From Phytopythium helicoides (taxonomy: Eukaryota > Oomycota > Peronosporomycetes > Pythiales > Pythiaceae), in assembly GCA_024867545.1 (NCBI GenBank), contig JANFNE010000032.1, forward strand, positions 558,001 to 622,000: 64,000 bases of DNA. Direction: 5' to 3'. How positions within the stretch are numbered: the first letter of the stretch is position 1; each line of letters begins with the position of its first letter. The notes beneath the pieces are model-generated. The model was not told the DNA's origin and did not search any database. It was given only the letters and a program-made list of their open reading frames with translations. Positions 52,722-63,908 of this stretch are shown one piece after another. A program made the translations under genes and the position numbers.

Positions 52722-55700
52722 ATGGCTGAGGACGAGAATGTCAAGGTCTTCTGCCGCGTGCGGCCGCCCAACGAGCGCGAGGGCGGCGTCGCGGTGCAGG
52801 CTGCTGCCAATATGAGCGCGTCGGCCGCGCTGCTGGCTCGCGCGCGGGCTTCGCAGAGCGCGGTGCGCACCAAAAAGTGCGTCACGGTGCCTGCCGCCGA
52901 CCCACAGCAGCAGACGGTCGTGCTGCAGGGCAAGCACACGGGCGGCCCCCGCACGTTCACGTTCGACCGCGTGTTCGGCGAGTCTTCGACGCAGACGGAC
53001 GTGTTCCAAGTGGTTGGCGCCCCCATCACTCGCGCTTGCCTCGACGGCTACAACGGCACCATCTTTGCGTATGGACAGACCGGGTCGGGCAAGACGTTCA
53101 CAATGCAGGGACCCGACGATGTGATTGATGCCGAGACACTTATGCTCTCCGACGATGAGCTTGCGCTCCGAGGCCTCGTCCCGCGCGTGTTTGACTACCT
53201 CTTCGAGAACGAGAACGCGATGAGCTACGATAACCAGGACGCCTTGCGGATCGAGCACAAGTTTACATGCTCCTTCCTGGAGATCTACAACGAGCGAGTG
53301 TACGACTTGCTTGATGGTGGCAGCGCGCGCGATGATGGAGGTCTTCAGCTGCGCGAGAATGGCCGAAGAGGTGTTGTCGTCGAAGGTCTGGTGGAGAGCG
53401 TCGTCACTGGCGCAAGACAAGCAGCAGAGCTCATGACAATTGGCGCACAGAATCGCCGTGTTGGCCAGACGACGATGAACCGAGAGAGCAGCAGATCGCA
53501 TAGTGTGTTCATCCTGCATATCCAATCCAAGGTGATTAGCGAGGGCGGAACCAAGACACGAACATCGCGTTTCAACTTGGTTGACCTCGCGGGATCAGAG
53601 CGCCAGCGAAGCACAGGCGCCGCTGGCGAGCGTCTCCGCGAAGCCGGTAACATCAACAAATCCTTGTCAGCTCTAGGAAAGGTCATTTCGGGGCTCGTCG
53701 ATCAAGCATCTGGAAAAAGCCGACATGTGCACTACCGCGATTCCAAACTCACATTCTTGTTGAAGGACTCGCTAGGTGGTAACTCCAAAACGTTTATGAT
53801 CGCGACCATATCTCCAGCAGACGACTCCGCTTTCGAGACTCTTTCCACTCTTCAATTCGCCCAGCGTGCCAAGCGCATTCGGAACAATGCTACTATCAAC
53901 GAGGACACCAGTGGGAGTATGCTATACCTACAGGAGGAAATCCAGCGCTTGAAGCGTGAGCTGGAGCGCTCACGGGCGTCCAACCAGAATCCGAATGGCA
54001 GCCGTCTCCTTGCAAATCCCGAGTTGCTCCCGCTGGAACAGCAACTAAGTGAGGAGGATGACCTTGCAGTCGGTACGCGCATTAGAAGGTTAGAAGAAGC
54101 GCTCGCAATTATGGCGGAAAAGACCGATCAGCACAGTCGCTCATGTGATCGCTTGCAGCTCCGCGAGTCACATCTCGAGTCGCTTTGTGAGGAGCTCAAG
54201 CGCAACGTTGTCCATTTGAAAATGCTGTTGCGGTTGCGTCACGGTGATCCCAAGGCAAACGAATATGTCCCCTCTGTAGATGCTGTCGAATGGCGAATCA
54301 AGTACGAAGAGCTTGAGGACGAGTTCAACCGACTCCAAGACGAATTAGCGCGTTACGAGGCGGCAAATGGAGGTATTGACGAGCCCCAGAGTGAGGTTGA
54401 GAGGATCAACATCCTACTGATGGCCTTGACACGTCAGCTGGCGCTTGCCATTCGCGACAAGCACGAGCTCCAAGACCAGCTTGATAAGAAATCCAACGGC
54501 GAGTCAGAAATGCTTGTTGACGAAAGCACTGATGGTAGTTTCGCCTTCTCGGCTCGCTTAGAAGAATCATTGAAGCAACAAGCTGGAGATTATGAGTCGA
54601 AGCTCTCTACTTTGAGATGTGAGGCTCAGATATTGGAAGAGAAGGCATCTGAAGCTTCTCTTGAGGTGCTCACAATGAAACAGCGAGAAGTGGCCTACAA
54701 GATTCAGCTGTCAGAAGCAAATGTATTGCTCGAGGATTCGAAGCGGTCGCTGTCAGCTTTAGAACAAGAATGCGAGCTTGCACGAGCCCAGACTCTCACA
54801 CATAAAGAAGAAATTGAAGCGTTGACCCTGCAAATGGAGCGTGTGAACGAGAGTGTGCGGCTGGAGTTTGAGCAGCAATTCCTGGATCAAGACGTCATCA
54901 ACAAGACACTGACATCGAAGGTGGCAGAGCTTGAGCACGATCTTGCTCAAATGGCGTTGTCAAAAAAGGATCTAGAGGCGCACAAAGCAGAAGTAGAAGC
55001 TCAATTGGCCGAAAAGGAACAAGAAGCGATAGAGTTGTTTGCTGAAGTCGATCGCAAAGATGCTGAGAACAAGCGTCACATGGACAACTTTGTTCAATTG
55101 AAGACTGATAGCAGAATTCGTGAGGCAGAGCTGACGAATCAGCTAGAACAGATGACGGCTCTTGCCTCTGAGAAGGAAAGGAAACTCAAATCTGCTACTG
55201 AAAACGTCAGCCATCTTGAACTTGCACTCAAGGAGAAGGTGCAATCACTTGACCAGCTCTCAACGGAGTTAGGTGACGCGAAACAAACTCTTGAGGAGAC
55301 TGTCGTCGAAAAGTTGATGCTGCAGAAGAAGGCTGCCCATCTCAACGGAGCACTGTTGGAAGCGAATCAGAAACTGCAAGTCGCTGCAGATGAGTTAGAA
55401 AGTGCAAAGACTCGGTACTCTGACAGTATTGAAGTGTGCCGGAAGCTGGAGAATGAGCTCAATCATTCGAGGGAGCACGAGAGTACGCTGAGTTCAACGG
55501 TCTCGGAACTCTCAAGTAGTTTGGAGTCAACTAAGGCGAAGCTTCGAGATGTTACACAATCTGTGGATTCTTTCCAAGTCGAAATTGAAGTGAAATCCCA
55601 GGCGTTGAGCCAACTCAGTGGTGACCATGCCAAACTGCAAAGCGAACACTCCATCGTAACGACCAAGCTGCTAGAAGCCAAGGAACTGATTCAACAGCTG

Positions 55701-57797
55701 GAGCAGAAAGCAGTCAATAACAAAGAGACTCATGACAAGCATGTTGCATCACTTACTGCAGAAGCCGAAGCTACAAAACAAGAATTGACTGCTTTCTTTA
55801 CTGAGCAACTGAAGACAAAGGAACAGGCAATCGCTAAACTTTGTACTGATAATCAATCCAGGAAAACTATTATTGAGGAGCTTGAGACGACTATCAGTGA
55901 TCTGCGCACCTTCAACGCGACGTTGGAAAGCGAGTTCAGCACCTACAAGGAAGATGCGGCCGACCGTCTACTCGAGCAATCAAATAACTTCGCGACGGAG
56001 AAAGGAGAGCTTCAAACTAAACTGGATCAGGCTGTCCAGTTGTCGAATGAGTTTCAGCAACAACTGGAGGCAACGCGCAGGGAATTCGAGGCGAAGCAGA
56101 AGCAGTGGGAGATTGAGCGTGAAGACATTGTACGAGCCAGCAACGAAGCGAGTGACCTACTACAGTCCAAGCTGGAGCAACTTCAACTGGATCTGACGCA
56201 GCAAACCACTGCTCTAGAAGATACATCGCAGACTACCAAAAACCTGCGTGACCAAGTGGCTTCCCTGGGTGACGATCTGAACCAGAAAACCTTGGAGTTG
56301 CATGACGCACATTCGAAGCTTGGTGTTTTAGAGGCAAACACATCGGCATTGAAGGCGGAGAGTGATGAACGGATTGTATCTCTTGCGAGGGAGGCTGCTG
56401 AGTTGCGCGACACAATCGCTACGATTACCGGTCGTGGAGACAAGCTGACGAACAAGCTAGAGAGTGCTCTTTCACAAAATAAGGCATTACAGGGTGAAAA
56501 CGAGCGGCTGAATGCAAAGCTTGACGAAATCCTCACCTCTCATCAGCTCAAGTTGAGCTCGATGACGATGGAGGCTGAAACCTTGGTACAGGAAGTTCAA
56601 GACCAGCTTGACAAAGAGACTGATGCTCGAAAACATGCCGAGTCAACTGTCTTAACACTCGAGAAGAAGCTGCATGTAGCATCTGAAGAAGCCAAGCGTA
56701 CTCTTGCTGCAAAATTGCAGGCAATATCTGAACTCAATTCTGCAGTAAAGAGTCTTAAACAAGCAGCAGATGCCTCGAACAAGGAGCTCTCTGAAGAAAA
56801 GGCGGCTTTTAAAAAGCTGGATGGAGATTTCAGACGTCTCCAGGAAGCTCACCGTGCTTTGCTGTCAGATCGCGATACTTCAGCAGCCAAATGGTCAGAA
56901 GAACGGCAAAAATTGGTGCAAGGAACAAAGTCGAAGAATGAAGAACTTCAAACTCGATCCAAGCGGATTGCCGAGCTTGAAACGGCAGTGAAAAAGGTGG
57001 AGCTGGACTCTAAAGAAGCAGTAGCTGACAAGGATCGTGCGCTGAGAGATTTGGACGGGGAACTGAAACGTGTCAAGCAGTCTCTCGACTCTGCTCTAGC
57101 AGACAACAAGCGAATGAAGGGGCAACTTGAGAAGCAGGCCGATCTTAAGGCTCTGGAAGCATCGCTATCACGTAGGAGTGCTGAGACAAAGTCAACGGAG
57201 TCTGCAGTTCAGGTAAAAATGCAGCAGCTCGAAAAGATGAAGTTGGCAATGTCCCAAACTGAAGACGAGCTCAAGCAGCTTCGCATCGAGTCAAAGACCT
57301 CCAAGCAGCGGATCCAGCGACTGGAGGCTCTGAATCGTCAGGCCGAGGCCGAAAAGGAAAAGGTTAATACCGAGGCGAACAAGTTGCGTGAGAAGCTCAA
57401 GAACATCACGGAGGAGAATCACAAACTCGTGAGTCATCACAACGCTCGCCAAAAGATCCAATATCATATCAAGGTGAAGGAGCAGAACAACCAGCTGCTA
57501 GAGCAAGTCCGGCGCCTGACGGATGATAACTACAAGATGAAGCGATTGAACGAAAAGCTCCGTTTGATGCTGAAAGAGAATGTGCCACTCAACGACGACC
57601 CGAGCACAAGCAGCGAGAAAGAGCGAAAGAAACCGTCGTCAGTACCGTCGTCATCCCCACCCGCTGCCACAAAGGCAAAGACGTCTTCAGCGTTGGGGTC
57701 GTCTGCTCGAAGTCGTAGCACGGTCCTTTCGTCTTCCAGCTTGTCCAAATCACCCAAGCCCAGCAAGAAACGGCCACGCACGCGCGAAGACCAGTGA
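52722..57797 (+). CDS. KIF15: Kinesin-12 (KIF15-like) motor protein
   Basis: 1691 residues in one exon. N-terminal motor domain (about 6-395): VKVFCRVRPP, P-loop GQTGSGKT (118-125), switch I NRESSRSHS (253-261), switch II DLAGSE (288-293), then HVHYRDSKLTFLLKDSLGG and FAQRAKRIRN. The motor core followed by NEDTSG and a leucine-rich helix resembles kinesin-12/KIF15. These plus-end-directed motors act on spindle microtubules in mitosis and, in plants, on the phragmoplast. An Ala-rich insertion (NMSASAALLARARASQS) sits in the first loops of the motor. Residues 400 to about 1620 are nearly continuous coiled coil, giving a long dimeric or tetrameric stalk. The C-terminus is Ser-rich and basic with a nuclear-localisation-like KPSKKRPR. 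Exact subfamily is inferred from motor motifs only. Confidence 0.9.
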   Translation: MAEDENVKVFCRVRPPNEREGGVAVQAAANMSASAALLARARASQSAVRTKKCVTVPAADPQQQTVVLQGKHTGGPRTFTFDRVFGESSTQTDVFQVVGAPITRACLDGYNGTIFAYGQTGSGKTFTMQGPDDVIDAETLMLSDDELALRGLVPRVFDYLFENENAMSYDNQDALRIEHKFTCSFLEIYNERVYDLLDGGSARDDGGLQLRENGRRGVVVEGLVESVVTGARQAAELMTIGAQNRRVGQTTMNRESSRSHSVFILHIQSKVISEGGTKTRTSRFNLVDLAGSERQRSTGAAGERLREAGNINKSLSALGKVISGLVDQASGKSRHVHYRDSKLTFLLKDSLGGNSKTFMIATISPADDSAFETLSTLQFAQRAKRIRNNATINEDTSGSMLYLQEEIQRLKRELERSRASNQNPNGSRLLANPELLPLEQQLSEEDDLAVGTRIRRLEEALAIMAEKTDQHSRSCDRLQLRESHLESLCEELKRNVVHLKMLLRLRHGDPKANEYVPSVDAVEWRIKYEELEDEFNRLQDELARYEAANGGIDEPQSEVERINILLMALTRQLALAIRDKHELQDQLDKKSNGESEMLVDESTDGSFAFSARLEESLKQQAGDYESKLSTLRCEAQILEEKASEASLEVLTMKQREVAYKIQLSEANVLLEDSKRSLSALEQECELARAQTLTHKEEIEALTLQMERVNESVRLEFEQQFLDQDVINKTLTSKVAELEHDLAQMALSKKDLEAHKAEVEAQLAEKEQEAIELFAEVDRKDAENKRHMDNFVQLKTDSRIREAELTNQLEQMTALASEKERKLKSATENVSHLELALKEKVQSLDQLSTELGDAKQTLEETVVEKLMLQKKAAHLNGALLEANQKLQVAADELESAKTRYSDSIEVCRKLENELNHSREHESTLSSTVSELSSSLESTKAKLRDVTQSVDSFQVEIEVKSQALSQLSGDHAKLQSEHSIVTTKLLEAKELIQQLEQKAVNNKETHDKHVASLTAEAEATKQELTAFFTEQLKTKEQAIAKLCTDNQSRKTIIEELETTISDLRTFNATLESEFSTYKEDAADRLLEQSNNFATEKGELQTKLDQAVQLSNEFQQQLEATRREFEAKQKQWEIEREDIVRASNEASDLLQSKLEQLQLDLTQQTTALEDTSQTTKNLRDQVASLGDDLNQKTLELHDAHSKLGVLEANTSALKAESDERIVSLAREAAELRDTIATITGRGDKLTNKLESALSQNKALQGENERLNAKLDEILTSHQLKLSSMTMEAETLVQEVQDQLDKETDARKHAESTVLTLEKKLHVASEEAKRTLAAKLQAISELNSAVKSLKQAADASNKELSEEKAAFKKLDGDFRRLQEAHRALLSDRDTSAAKWSEERQKLVQGTKSKNEELQTRSKRIAELETAVKKVELDSKEAVADKDRALRDLDGELKRVKQSLDSALADNKRMKGQLEKQADLKALEASLSRRSAETKSTESAVQVKMQQLEKMKLAMSQTEDELKQLRIESKTSKQRIQRLEALNRQAEAEKEKVNTEANKLREKLKNITEENHKLVSHHNARQKIQYHIKVKEQNNQLLEQVRRLTDDNYKMKRLNEKLRLMLKENVPLNDDPSTSSEKERKKPSSVPSSSPPAATKAKTSSALGSSARSRSTVLSSSSLSKSPKPSKKRPRTREDQ

Positions 57798-57907
57798 GGT
57801 AGGAATTAGGATCGTTACGCACACACCGATGCGCGGTATCTATAGCTGTAATGCTCGAAATGCAAGTCAAGTTCGTTTCCTGGTGTGCTTGAGTTCGTTG
57901 GGCAATC

Positions 57908-59019
57908 ATGGCGTCGCTCCTTGATATCGCGAAGCAGCAGCAGCAAATCGAAAACTCTAGCAGTGTCAAGACGCTGCTAGATGTAGCGAAACAGGAACAG
58001 CAGAAAGCAAATGAGTCCAAGTCCGGCGGGATGACACTTGTGGATGTTGCGAAGCAGCAGCAACCGGTGGCGGACAAAGCCTCGTTGCTGTCGGGATTTG
58101 CACGGCAGATCGATGTCGAGGACAGCGCTCGTGTTGCCGCAGCGGTAGTTGAGACTGCAAAGGAGGTGAAAACTGCACAGCAAGCGAGTCAGAGTGCAGC
58201 AATCAGCGCGGCAGTGGAGGAAATCCACAAAGAGGACGTAATTGCCGCGACAACCTTGAGAGCAGCAGTCGAGGAGAGCACATCCCGCAATGACAACAAT
58301 GCAACGGAAGGTGAAGACGATGGCTACTCGAGCTTTGAGGACGACGATAACAGGAAAGTGGACAAAAGCACAAAGGACAAGAGCGATAAAAAGGTGAGTG
58401 AGCTAGATGGCAGCGACGCCAGTGAGAGCGGAGAGCCCGCAGGTCCAGGACGAACGACCATCAACGACTCACAAGAGACCAAGGAACTGCTGCGCGCCGT
58501 GTTTCGCGCTGACAAGAGCCGCATCCGAGAGCTGTTGGACGATAGTGATGTGGATGCAAACGCTGCCGACCAGGTTCGTACGAAGCTGGCTTGCGCATGA
58601 CTCTAGATCCCAGCATGACGGGGCTCTGTGAATGCTTGCAGCATGGATGGAGTGCGCTGCACTGGGCGGCGTCCCAAGCTCACAGCGACGTGATGTCGCT
58701 GCTTCTGGGCAAAGGCGCGAGCGTCAACCTCGTCGACCATGTACGTCTTACAGCTCGTCTCGTCCGGCTGCTGCCGTCTCACACCTCCCACTCGTTCGTG
58801 CAGATGAACGGTTGGGCACCGCTGCACATCGCCGCAGTTCGGCAGGCACTCTCGTGCGTCAAGCTGCTGTTGGACGCCGGCGCCGACACCTCGATCGTGG
58901 ACCTGTACGGCGACTCGCCCGTGGACCTGGCGCTAGCGACCCGCGGCAAGAAGCGCGTGAAGCTGCTCGAGTTGCTGCACTCTCAGTCATGCAGCAGCAG
59001 CAGCAACCAGTCTGCGTAG
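57908..59019 (+). CDS. Ankyrin-repeat protein, three exons
   Basis: Exons 57908-58573, 58642-58740 and 58804-59019 give 326 residues; donors GTTCGT and GTACGT, acceptors GCAG and GCAG, all phase 0. The N-terminal half contains three copies of a short motif LLDIAKQQQQ, LLDVAKQEQQ and LVDVAKQQQP (about residues 4, 22 and 43), followed by Ala-rich helix and an acidic Asp/Glu/Lys/Ser region (about 130-185). The C-terminal part has about three ankyrin repeats: ELLRAVFRADKSRIRELLDD, HGWSALHWAASQAHSDVMS and NGWAPLHIAAVRQALSCVK, ending in a short Ser-rich tail. Exon joints fall between repeats. Ankyrin repeats mediate protein binding; partner unknown. The small internal repeat is not one I recognise. 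Confidence 0.83.
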
Positions 59020-59150
59020 AAAAGTGGAACCCCCAAGGCCTTGGTACAAACCGCGTGCTGATTACCACCCGCTCCCTGCTCCTTACCTTCCCCAACCAGC
59101 CCGCGGCGTCGGGCGCGCCAAAGTCTACACCGAGTCGTCGACTCGTCGAC

Positions 59151-59522
59151 TCACGAGGAGGCGCCGAAGGTGCCGACGTTGTCCTTCTTGTCGTTCTTCT
59201 CGACCTTGACCGACTCGCGGTACTTTTGCAGGTAGAGCTTGAGCGGCTCGACGTAGCTGTCGAATCCGAGCGTGCTCATGGCCCAGATGATGTCGTCGCC
59301 GTTGATGGTCTTGCGCTTCTCCTGCTGGCACTTGTCGCTCGCCTCGCTCGTGATGAACGAGATGAACTCGCTCACGCACTCCTGCACCGTCTCCTTGCCG
59401 TCCTTGGCGATCTTGGCCGTGCCCGGCAGCGACACCTTCATGATGCGAGAGATGTTGGCCGTCGGCAGGAAGCGATCCTGCTCGCGGATCTCGTCGTTGT
59501 CGTGCTCTTCCTTGCTGGCCAT
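59151..59522 (-). CDS. NFYB: NF-YB / HAP3 histone-fold subunit of the CCAAT-binding factor
   Basis: 123 residues, no intron. The histone-fold core (about 15-105) is intact: [70 protein letters not shown], and [18 protein letters not shown] dimerises with NF-YC, then joins NF-YA to bind CCAAT boxes. The LPxANIxRIMK start and the DDIIWAM signature are diagnostic for B rather than C subunits. Short N- and C-terminal extensions suggest a minimal subunit. The gene is convergent with the ankyrin gene (131 bp between stops). Confidence 0.95.
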   Translation of the reverse strand: MASKEEHDNDEIREQDRFLPTANISRIMKVSLPGTAKIAKDGKETVQECVSEFISFITSEASDKCQQEKRKTINGDDIIWAMSTLGFDSYVEPLKLYLQKYRESVKVEKNDKKDNVGTFGASS

Positions 59523-59826
59523 GGCGGTCGGCGCTTCTTCTTTCTCGAGTGGCCTCCAGGGGGTTTCGCGCGGAAAAGTGGGCGAGTTGGCGGTAAATGT
59601 GAGGAGTTAGGGGGAGGAGAGGTGCGGGATTAGGAGTAGGAGACGAACAGATGGTAGATACAAATTGCAAGGTGTTTGGACGGGAGGGAGGAGAATTAGA
59701 AGGCGTGAAGGATGCTCAAGCGCGGTTTTAACATTTTGAAAAAAATGTGCTTGCGACGCATGTTCGAGGCGCCATGTGGTCATGAGACCGGAGTCGCATT
59801 CAACTTTCAATCTTTGCTCGCTCTTT
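59523..59826. other. Intergenic NF-YB to carboxypeptidase A
   Basis: About 300 bp; includes the NF-YB 5' region (minus strand) and the 3' flank of the carboxypeptidase gene. No further gene. Confidence 0.4.
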
Positions 59827-61590
59827 CTACTCGATAGTGGCGTACAGCGACCGCTCCAGGCGCTTGCGGATAGCCAACACACCAACACCAACCACAATAG
59901 CTCCAGCACCGACAATCCCCACGAAAACTGCCGTCGAAGAATGACCCAACACCGTACTAGACAAAGAACTGTCCTCCATCGCATCCGAAGCAGAGGCGAG
60001 AAAACCAGACTCCACCTCGTCCCCGTTTAACGGGTACGTGAAACTCGCACACTGCTCGTCACCGAAGACAAAACACTCGAGCATGTTGAGCGCGTGGAGG
60101 GGACGAATGGCAGGCACGAGATGTCCGGCACCCTTGACTGTCTTGAATGTGAGTCCCTTGTACTCCTCGACGTATCCCGCGATCTGTTTGTCTGGGCCGA
60201 ACCATGGAGTCCACGGTTTGACAACGGGAAGATCGAGACCAGCCTTGGTTCCGATCCAACGTAAGCTGCCGATGAAGCTCACGTCTGAGTCGGCATCGCC
60301 GTTGTAGATCATCACTTTGAGTCCTGTGTGCCACGAGTAGAGTAAGTATTTCGTTCAGAAAGAGTATTTGTGAGACCAGCATACCTTGGTTAAGGATTGT
60401 CGAGTACTTGGGCAACGCTGAATAACTTGAGACATACGATTGCTGAACCTCAGGCTTACAGCCTGTCCAATCAACACGCTCTCCTTCGATATGAAGCGCT
60501 TTCTGCAAGGATTCGTAGGGTATCAGCGCAGCCCATTACGAACTACTCACTGTGGGCTCGCATCGAAACCTCACCACGTTTCGCTTACCTGAACATCTCC
60601 TTGGTTGAGATAGGCTTCGGTGAGGACGTCAGCGCACACACCAATGTCTCCGCGATGCGTAGGTACCAATCCGGGCGGAGCATTCTTCATCGACTTGCGG
60701 AGAGCTAAAACCTGGTTGCTGTCGACGAGACACATGTCACCATAAATGTAGAAGTAGTCCATGTAGTCACGACCTGCAGCTTGGAATCCAGCATTGGCAG
60801 CGTCTTCGCATTCTTGCGAGTGATTTTTCCCGCTGTAGACCCATCCAAGCTCTCCATCACATGCCTCCTGGACGGCATTGTAAATGCTCGGCGAGATCAA
60901 AGCGTGACTCACGTAGTAGTCAAATAGCGCATTGCCATCGATATGCGGATCTGTGTAGGCATTGCCAATGGCAAAACCAGCGAGATTGACGTCCACCAGT
61001 GGCTCCCGAACCAACAAATCCACAAGGTATGGAATGTAGAAACCAGCGTAGCTCTCACCAGTGATGAAGAGCGGTCGACCACGAAGCTCGCTGTACTTGT
61101 CGAAGAAGAGTCCGAGGAACTCGCGCGTCTTGGCCGCCGTGGTGTCGTCGGTGTAGTAGCTCGCCGGCTGAACGGGACCACTGAAGCCGACTCCAGCGGG
61201 AGACTCGAGCCACACGACGTTCGCCTTGCGGTTCCACGAGTACGGGTTGGCTCGCAGCTTGAGGTCGCTGTCGACTACGAACGGTCCGTTCTCGGTGAAG
61301 AAGCCGCCGAGCGACGAGCAACCCGGTCCGCCATTGAGCCACAGCACGACTGGCGCCGTCTCGGGAGACTCGCGGCTCTCGGTGTACCAGTAGAAGAGCT
61401 TCTCTCCCGTCTCGAGCGGAAGCTGACCTGCGTAGTGGTTGAATGGTGCGTCGCGCTTGTGCAGTCCTGGGAGGTGCGTGACGGCGTGGTCGTTGTCCGG
61501 CGAGGCCGCTGAACTTGGTGTCGGGAGGGCGAGCGCGAGTGTGAGTGCAAATGCCGCTGCGGTGACTCGCATGAGTTTGCAGAATGGCAT
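59827..61590 (-). CDS. Serine carboxypeptidase (S10), membrane-anchored, copy A, three exons
   Basis: Exons 61590-60589, 60502-60385 and 60323-59827 encode 538 residues. Signal peptide within 1-29 (start MPFCKLMRV; a second ATG at 61572 is possible). The fold is an alpha/beta hydrolase of family S10, which removes C-terminal residues from peptides in acidic compartments or outside the cell. Seen: LWLNGGPGCSSLGG (85-96), the catalytic serine in GESYAG (S180), NGDADSD (381-387) supplying the aspartate, and GAGHLVP with H441. Exon 2 holds VQKALHIEGE. After the catalytic part comes a Ser/Asp-rich stretch and a membrane span (STAVFVGIVGAGAIVVGVGV) with basic residues behind it, so the enzyme is tethered. 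C-terminus LYATIE. The start ATG is followed by a good leader; a longer open frame upstream is ignored. Confidence 0.92.
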
Positions 61591-62093
61591 TGCAACTGCG
61601 AGGATGTCTGCGGGATTGGCGTCGAAATCGGCAATGAAGTGAAATGGCGAAGGGGAGGGTGGCGAGCACGCTGTGGTGCTGTGCGTTCTGGCCCATGCTA
61701 CACACATCTCACTGATTGCATGATAAAATTGCGCATCCTTCGTCTGACGCACAGTATTCACGATCACGAACTCGTGTGCAGGTGGCATCACGCATCAAAC
61801 ATTCTTGTGTATCCGCAGCAACACTCTCTCGGCATCGACGTCACACATCAGGATTGATCAGTGAGGTACCTGCAAAACGAACAGGCTGGCTGACACAGAC
61901 TGGCGCTTGATCGCAGTGACTCGATGAGTTTTCGACGATTCCAACCTTACCATGACTTCACGTTCTTTTGGTGTCGATGATGGTCGTTCTTATTGATCAC
62001 CACATCCACACGCTACAACTAGCGAAACCAACTACTTCCGAATGATGAGACTGCAGTCGCTCATATTCAACAAAACTAGAACACTCACGCAAC
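61591..62093. other. Spacer between the carboxypeptidase copies
   Basis: 503 bp. Positions 61591-61730 are the promoter of copy A and are nearly identical to 63860-64000 before copy B; beyond that the sequence is unique. No gene. Confidence 0.5.
61623..61639 (-). promoter_or_regulatory. Initiator-like element before carboxypeptidase A
   Basis: On the minus strand CTTCATTGCCGATTTCG, about 35-50 bp before the ATG, resembles the oomycete initiator plus flanking element. It is conserved before copy B. Confidence 0.45.
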
Positions 62094-63859
62094 TCACGCC
62101 CGTCCTTCCTGGGGAATTGTGGCGTACAGCGACCGCTCCAGGCGCTTGCGGATAGCCAACACACCAACACCAACCACAATAGCTCCAGCACCGACAATCC
62201 CCACGAAAACTGCCGTCGAAGAACGACCCAACACCGTACTAGACAAAGAACTGTCCTCCATCGCATCCGAAGCGGAGGCGAGAAAACCAGACTCCACCTC
62301 GTCCCCGTTTAACGGGTACGTGAAACTCGCACACTGCTCGTCACCGAAGACAAAACACTCGAGCATGTTGAGCGCGTGGAGGGGACGAATGGCAGGCACG
62401 AGATGTCCGGCACCCTTGACTGTCTTGAATGTGAGTCCCTTGTACTCCTCGACGTATCCCGCGATCTGTTTGTCTGGGCCGAACCATGGAGTCCACGGTT
62501 TGACAACGGGAAGATTGAGACCAGCCTTGGTTCCGATCCAACGTAAGCTGCCGATGAAGCTCACGTCTGAGTCGGCATCGCCGTTGTAGATCATCGCCTT
62601 GAGACCTGTCCATCACGAACAATCAAATACACGTCAAAATATTGACAAGCAGCAGCTGATGGGATGACCGAACCTTGTCCAAGGATTGTGGAGTACTTGG
62701 GCAGCGCCGATTCGCTTGAATTGTACGTGTGTGCAACAGCGTCATTGCAGTCTGTCCAGTCAGCACGCTCTCCTTCGATATGAAGCGCTTTCTGCAAGCG
62801 GTGCGCCAGCTCGTCTCAAAACCTTAGCTCGATAACATTTGCAATAAAAGAACATACCTGGACGTTCCCTTGGTTAAGATACGCTTCAGCAAGCACACCT
62901 GCACATACGCCGATATCTCCGCGATGCGTAGGTACCAATCCGGGCGGAGCATTCTTCATCGACTTGCGGAGAGCTAAAACCTGGTTGCTGTCGACGAGAC
63001 ACATGTCACCATAAATGTAGAAGTAGTCCATGTAGTCACGACCTGCAGCTTGGAATCCAGCATTGGCAGCGTCTTCGCATTCTTGCGAGTGATTTTTCCC
63101 GCTGTAGACCCATCCAAGCTCTCCATCACATGCCTCCTGGACGGCATTGTAAATGCTCGGCGAGATCAAAGCGTGACTCACGTAGTAGTCAAATAGCGCA
63201 TTGCCATCGATATGCGGATCTGTGTAGGCATTGCCAATGGCAAAACCAGCGAGATTGACGTCCACCAGTGGCTCCCGAACCAACAAATCCACAAGGTATG
63301 GAATGTAGAAACCAGCGTAGCTCTCACCAGTGATGAAGAGCGGTCGACCACGAAGCTCGCTGTACTTGTCGAAGAAGAGTCCGAGGAACTCGCGCGTCTT
63401 GGCCGCCGTGGTGTCGTCGGTGTAGTAGCTCGCCGGCTGAACGGGACCACTGAAGCCGACTCCAGCGGGAGACTCGAGCCACACGACGTTCGCCTTGCGG
63501 TTCCACGAGTACGGGTTGGCTCGCAGCTTGAGGTCGCTGTCGACTACGAACGGTCCGTTCTCGGTAAAGAAGCCGCCGAGTGACGAGCAACCCGGTCCGC
63601 CATTGAGCCACAGCACGACTGGCGCCGTCTCGGGAGACTCGCGGCTCTCGGTGTACCAGTAGAAGAGCTTCTCTCCCGTCTCGAGCGGAAGCTGACCTGC
63701 GTAGTGGTTGAATGGTGCGTCGCGCTTGTGCAGTCCTGGGAGGTGCGTGACGGCGTGGTCGTTGTCCGGCGAGGCTGCTGAACTTGGTGTCGGGAGGGCG
63801 AGCGCGAGTGTGAGTGCAAATGCCGCTGCGGTGACTCGCATGAGTTTGCAGAATGGCAT
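62094..63859 (-). CDS. Serine carboxypeptidase (S10), membrane-anchored, copy B, three exons
   Basis: Exons 63859-62858, 62791-62674 and 62605-62094 give 543 residues. Exons 1 and 3 are almost identical to copy A (S180 in GESYAG, NGDADSD, GAGHLVP, the same membrane span), with the same exon phases. Exon 2 and both introns are strikingly different: ADWTDCNDAVAHTYNSSES replaces VDWTGCKPEVQQSYVSSYS, although the exon length is unchanged. The C-terminus is extended (LYATIPQEGRA instead of LYATIE) because the 3' flanks differ. A tandem duplicate of copy A, offset about 2269 bp. Confidence 0.92.
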
Positions 63860-63891
63860 TGCAACTGCGAGGATGTCTGCGGGATTGGCGT

Positions 63892-63908
63892 CGAAATCGG
63901 CAATGAAG
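63892..63908 (-). promoter_or_regulatory. Initiator-like element before carboxypeptidase B
   Basis: Same element as at 61623-61639, inside the duplicated promoter. Confidence 0.45.
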
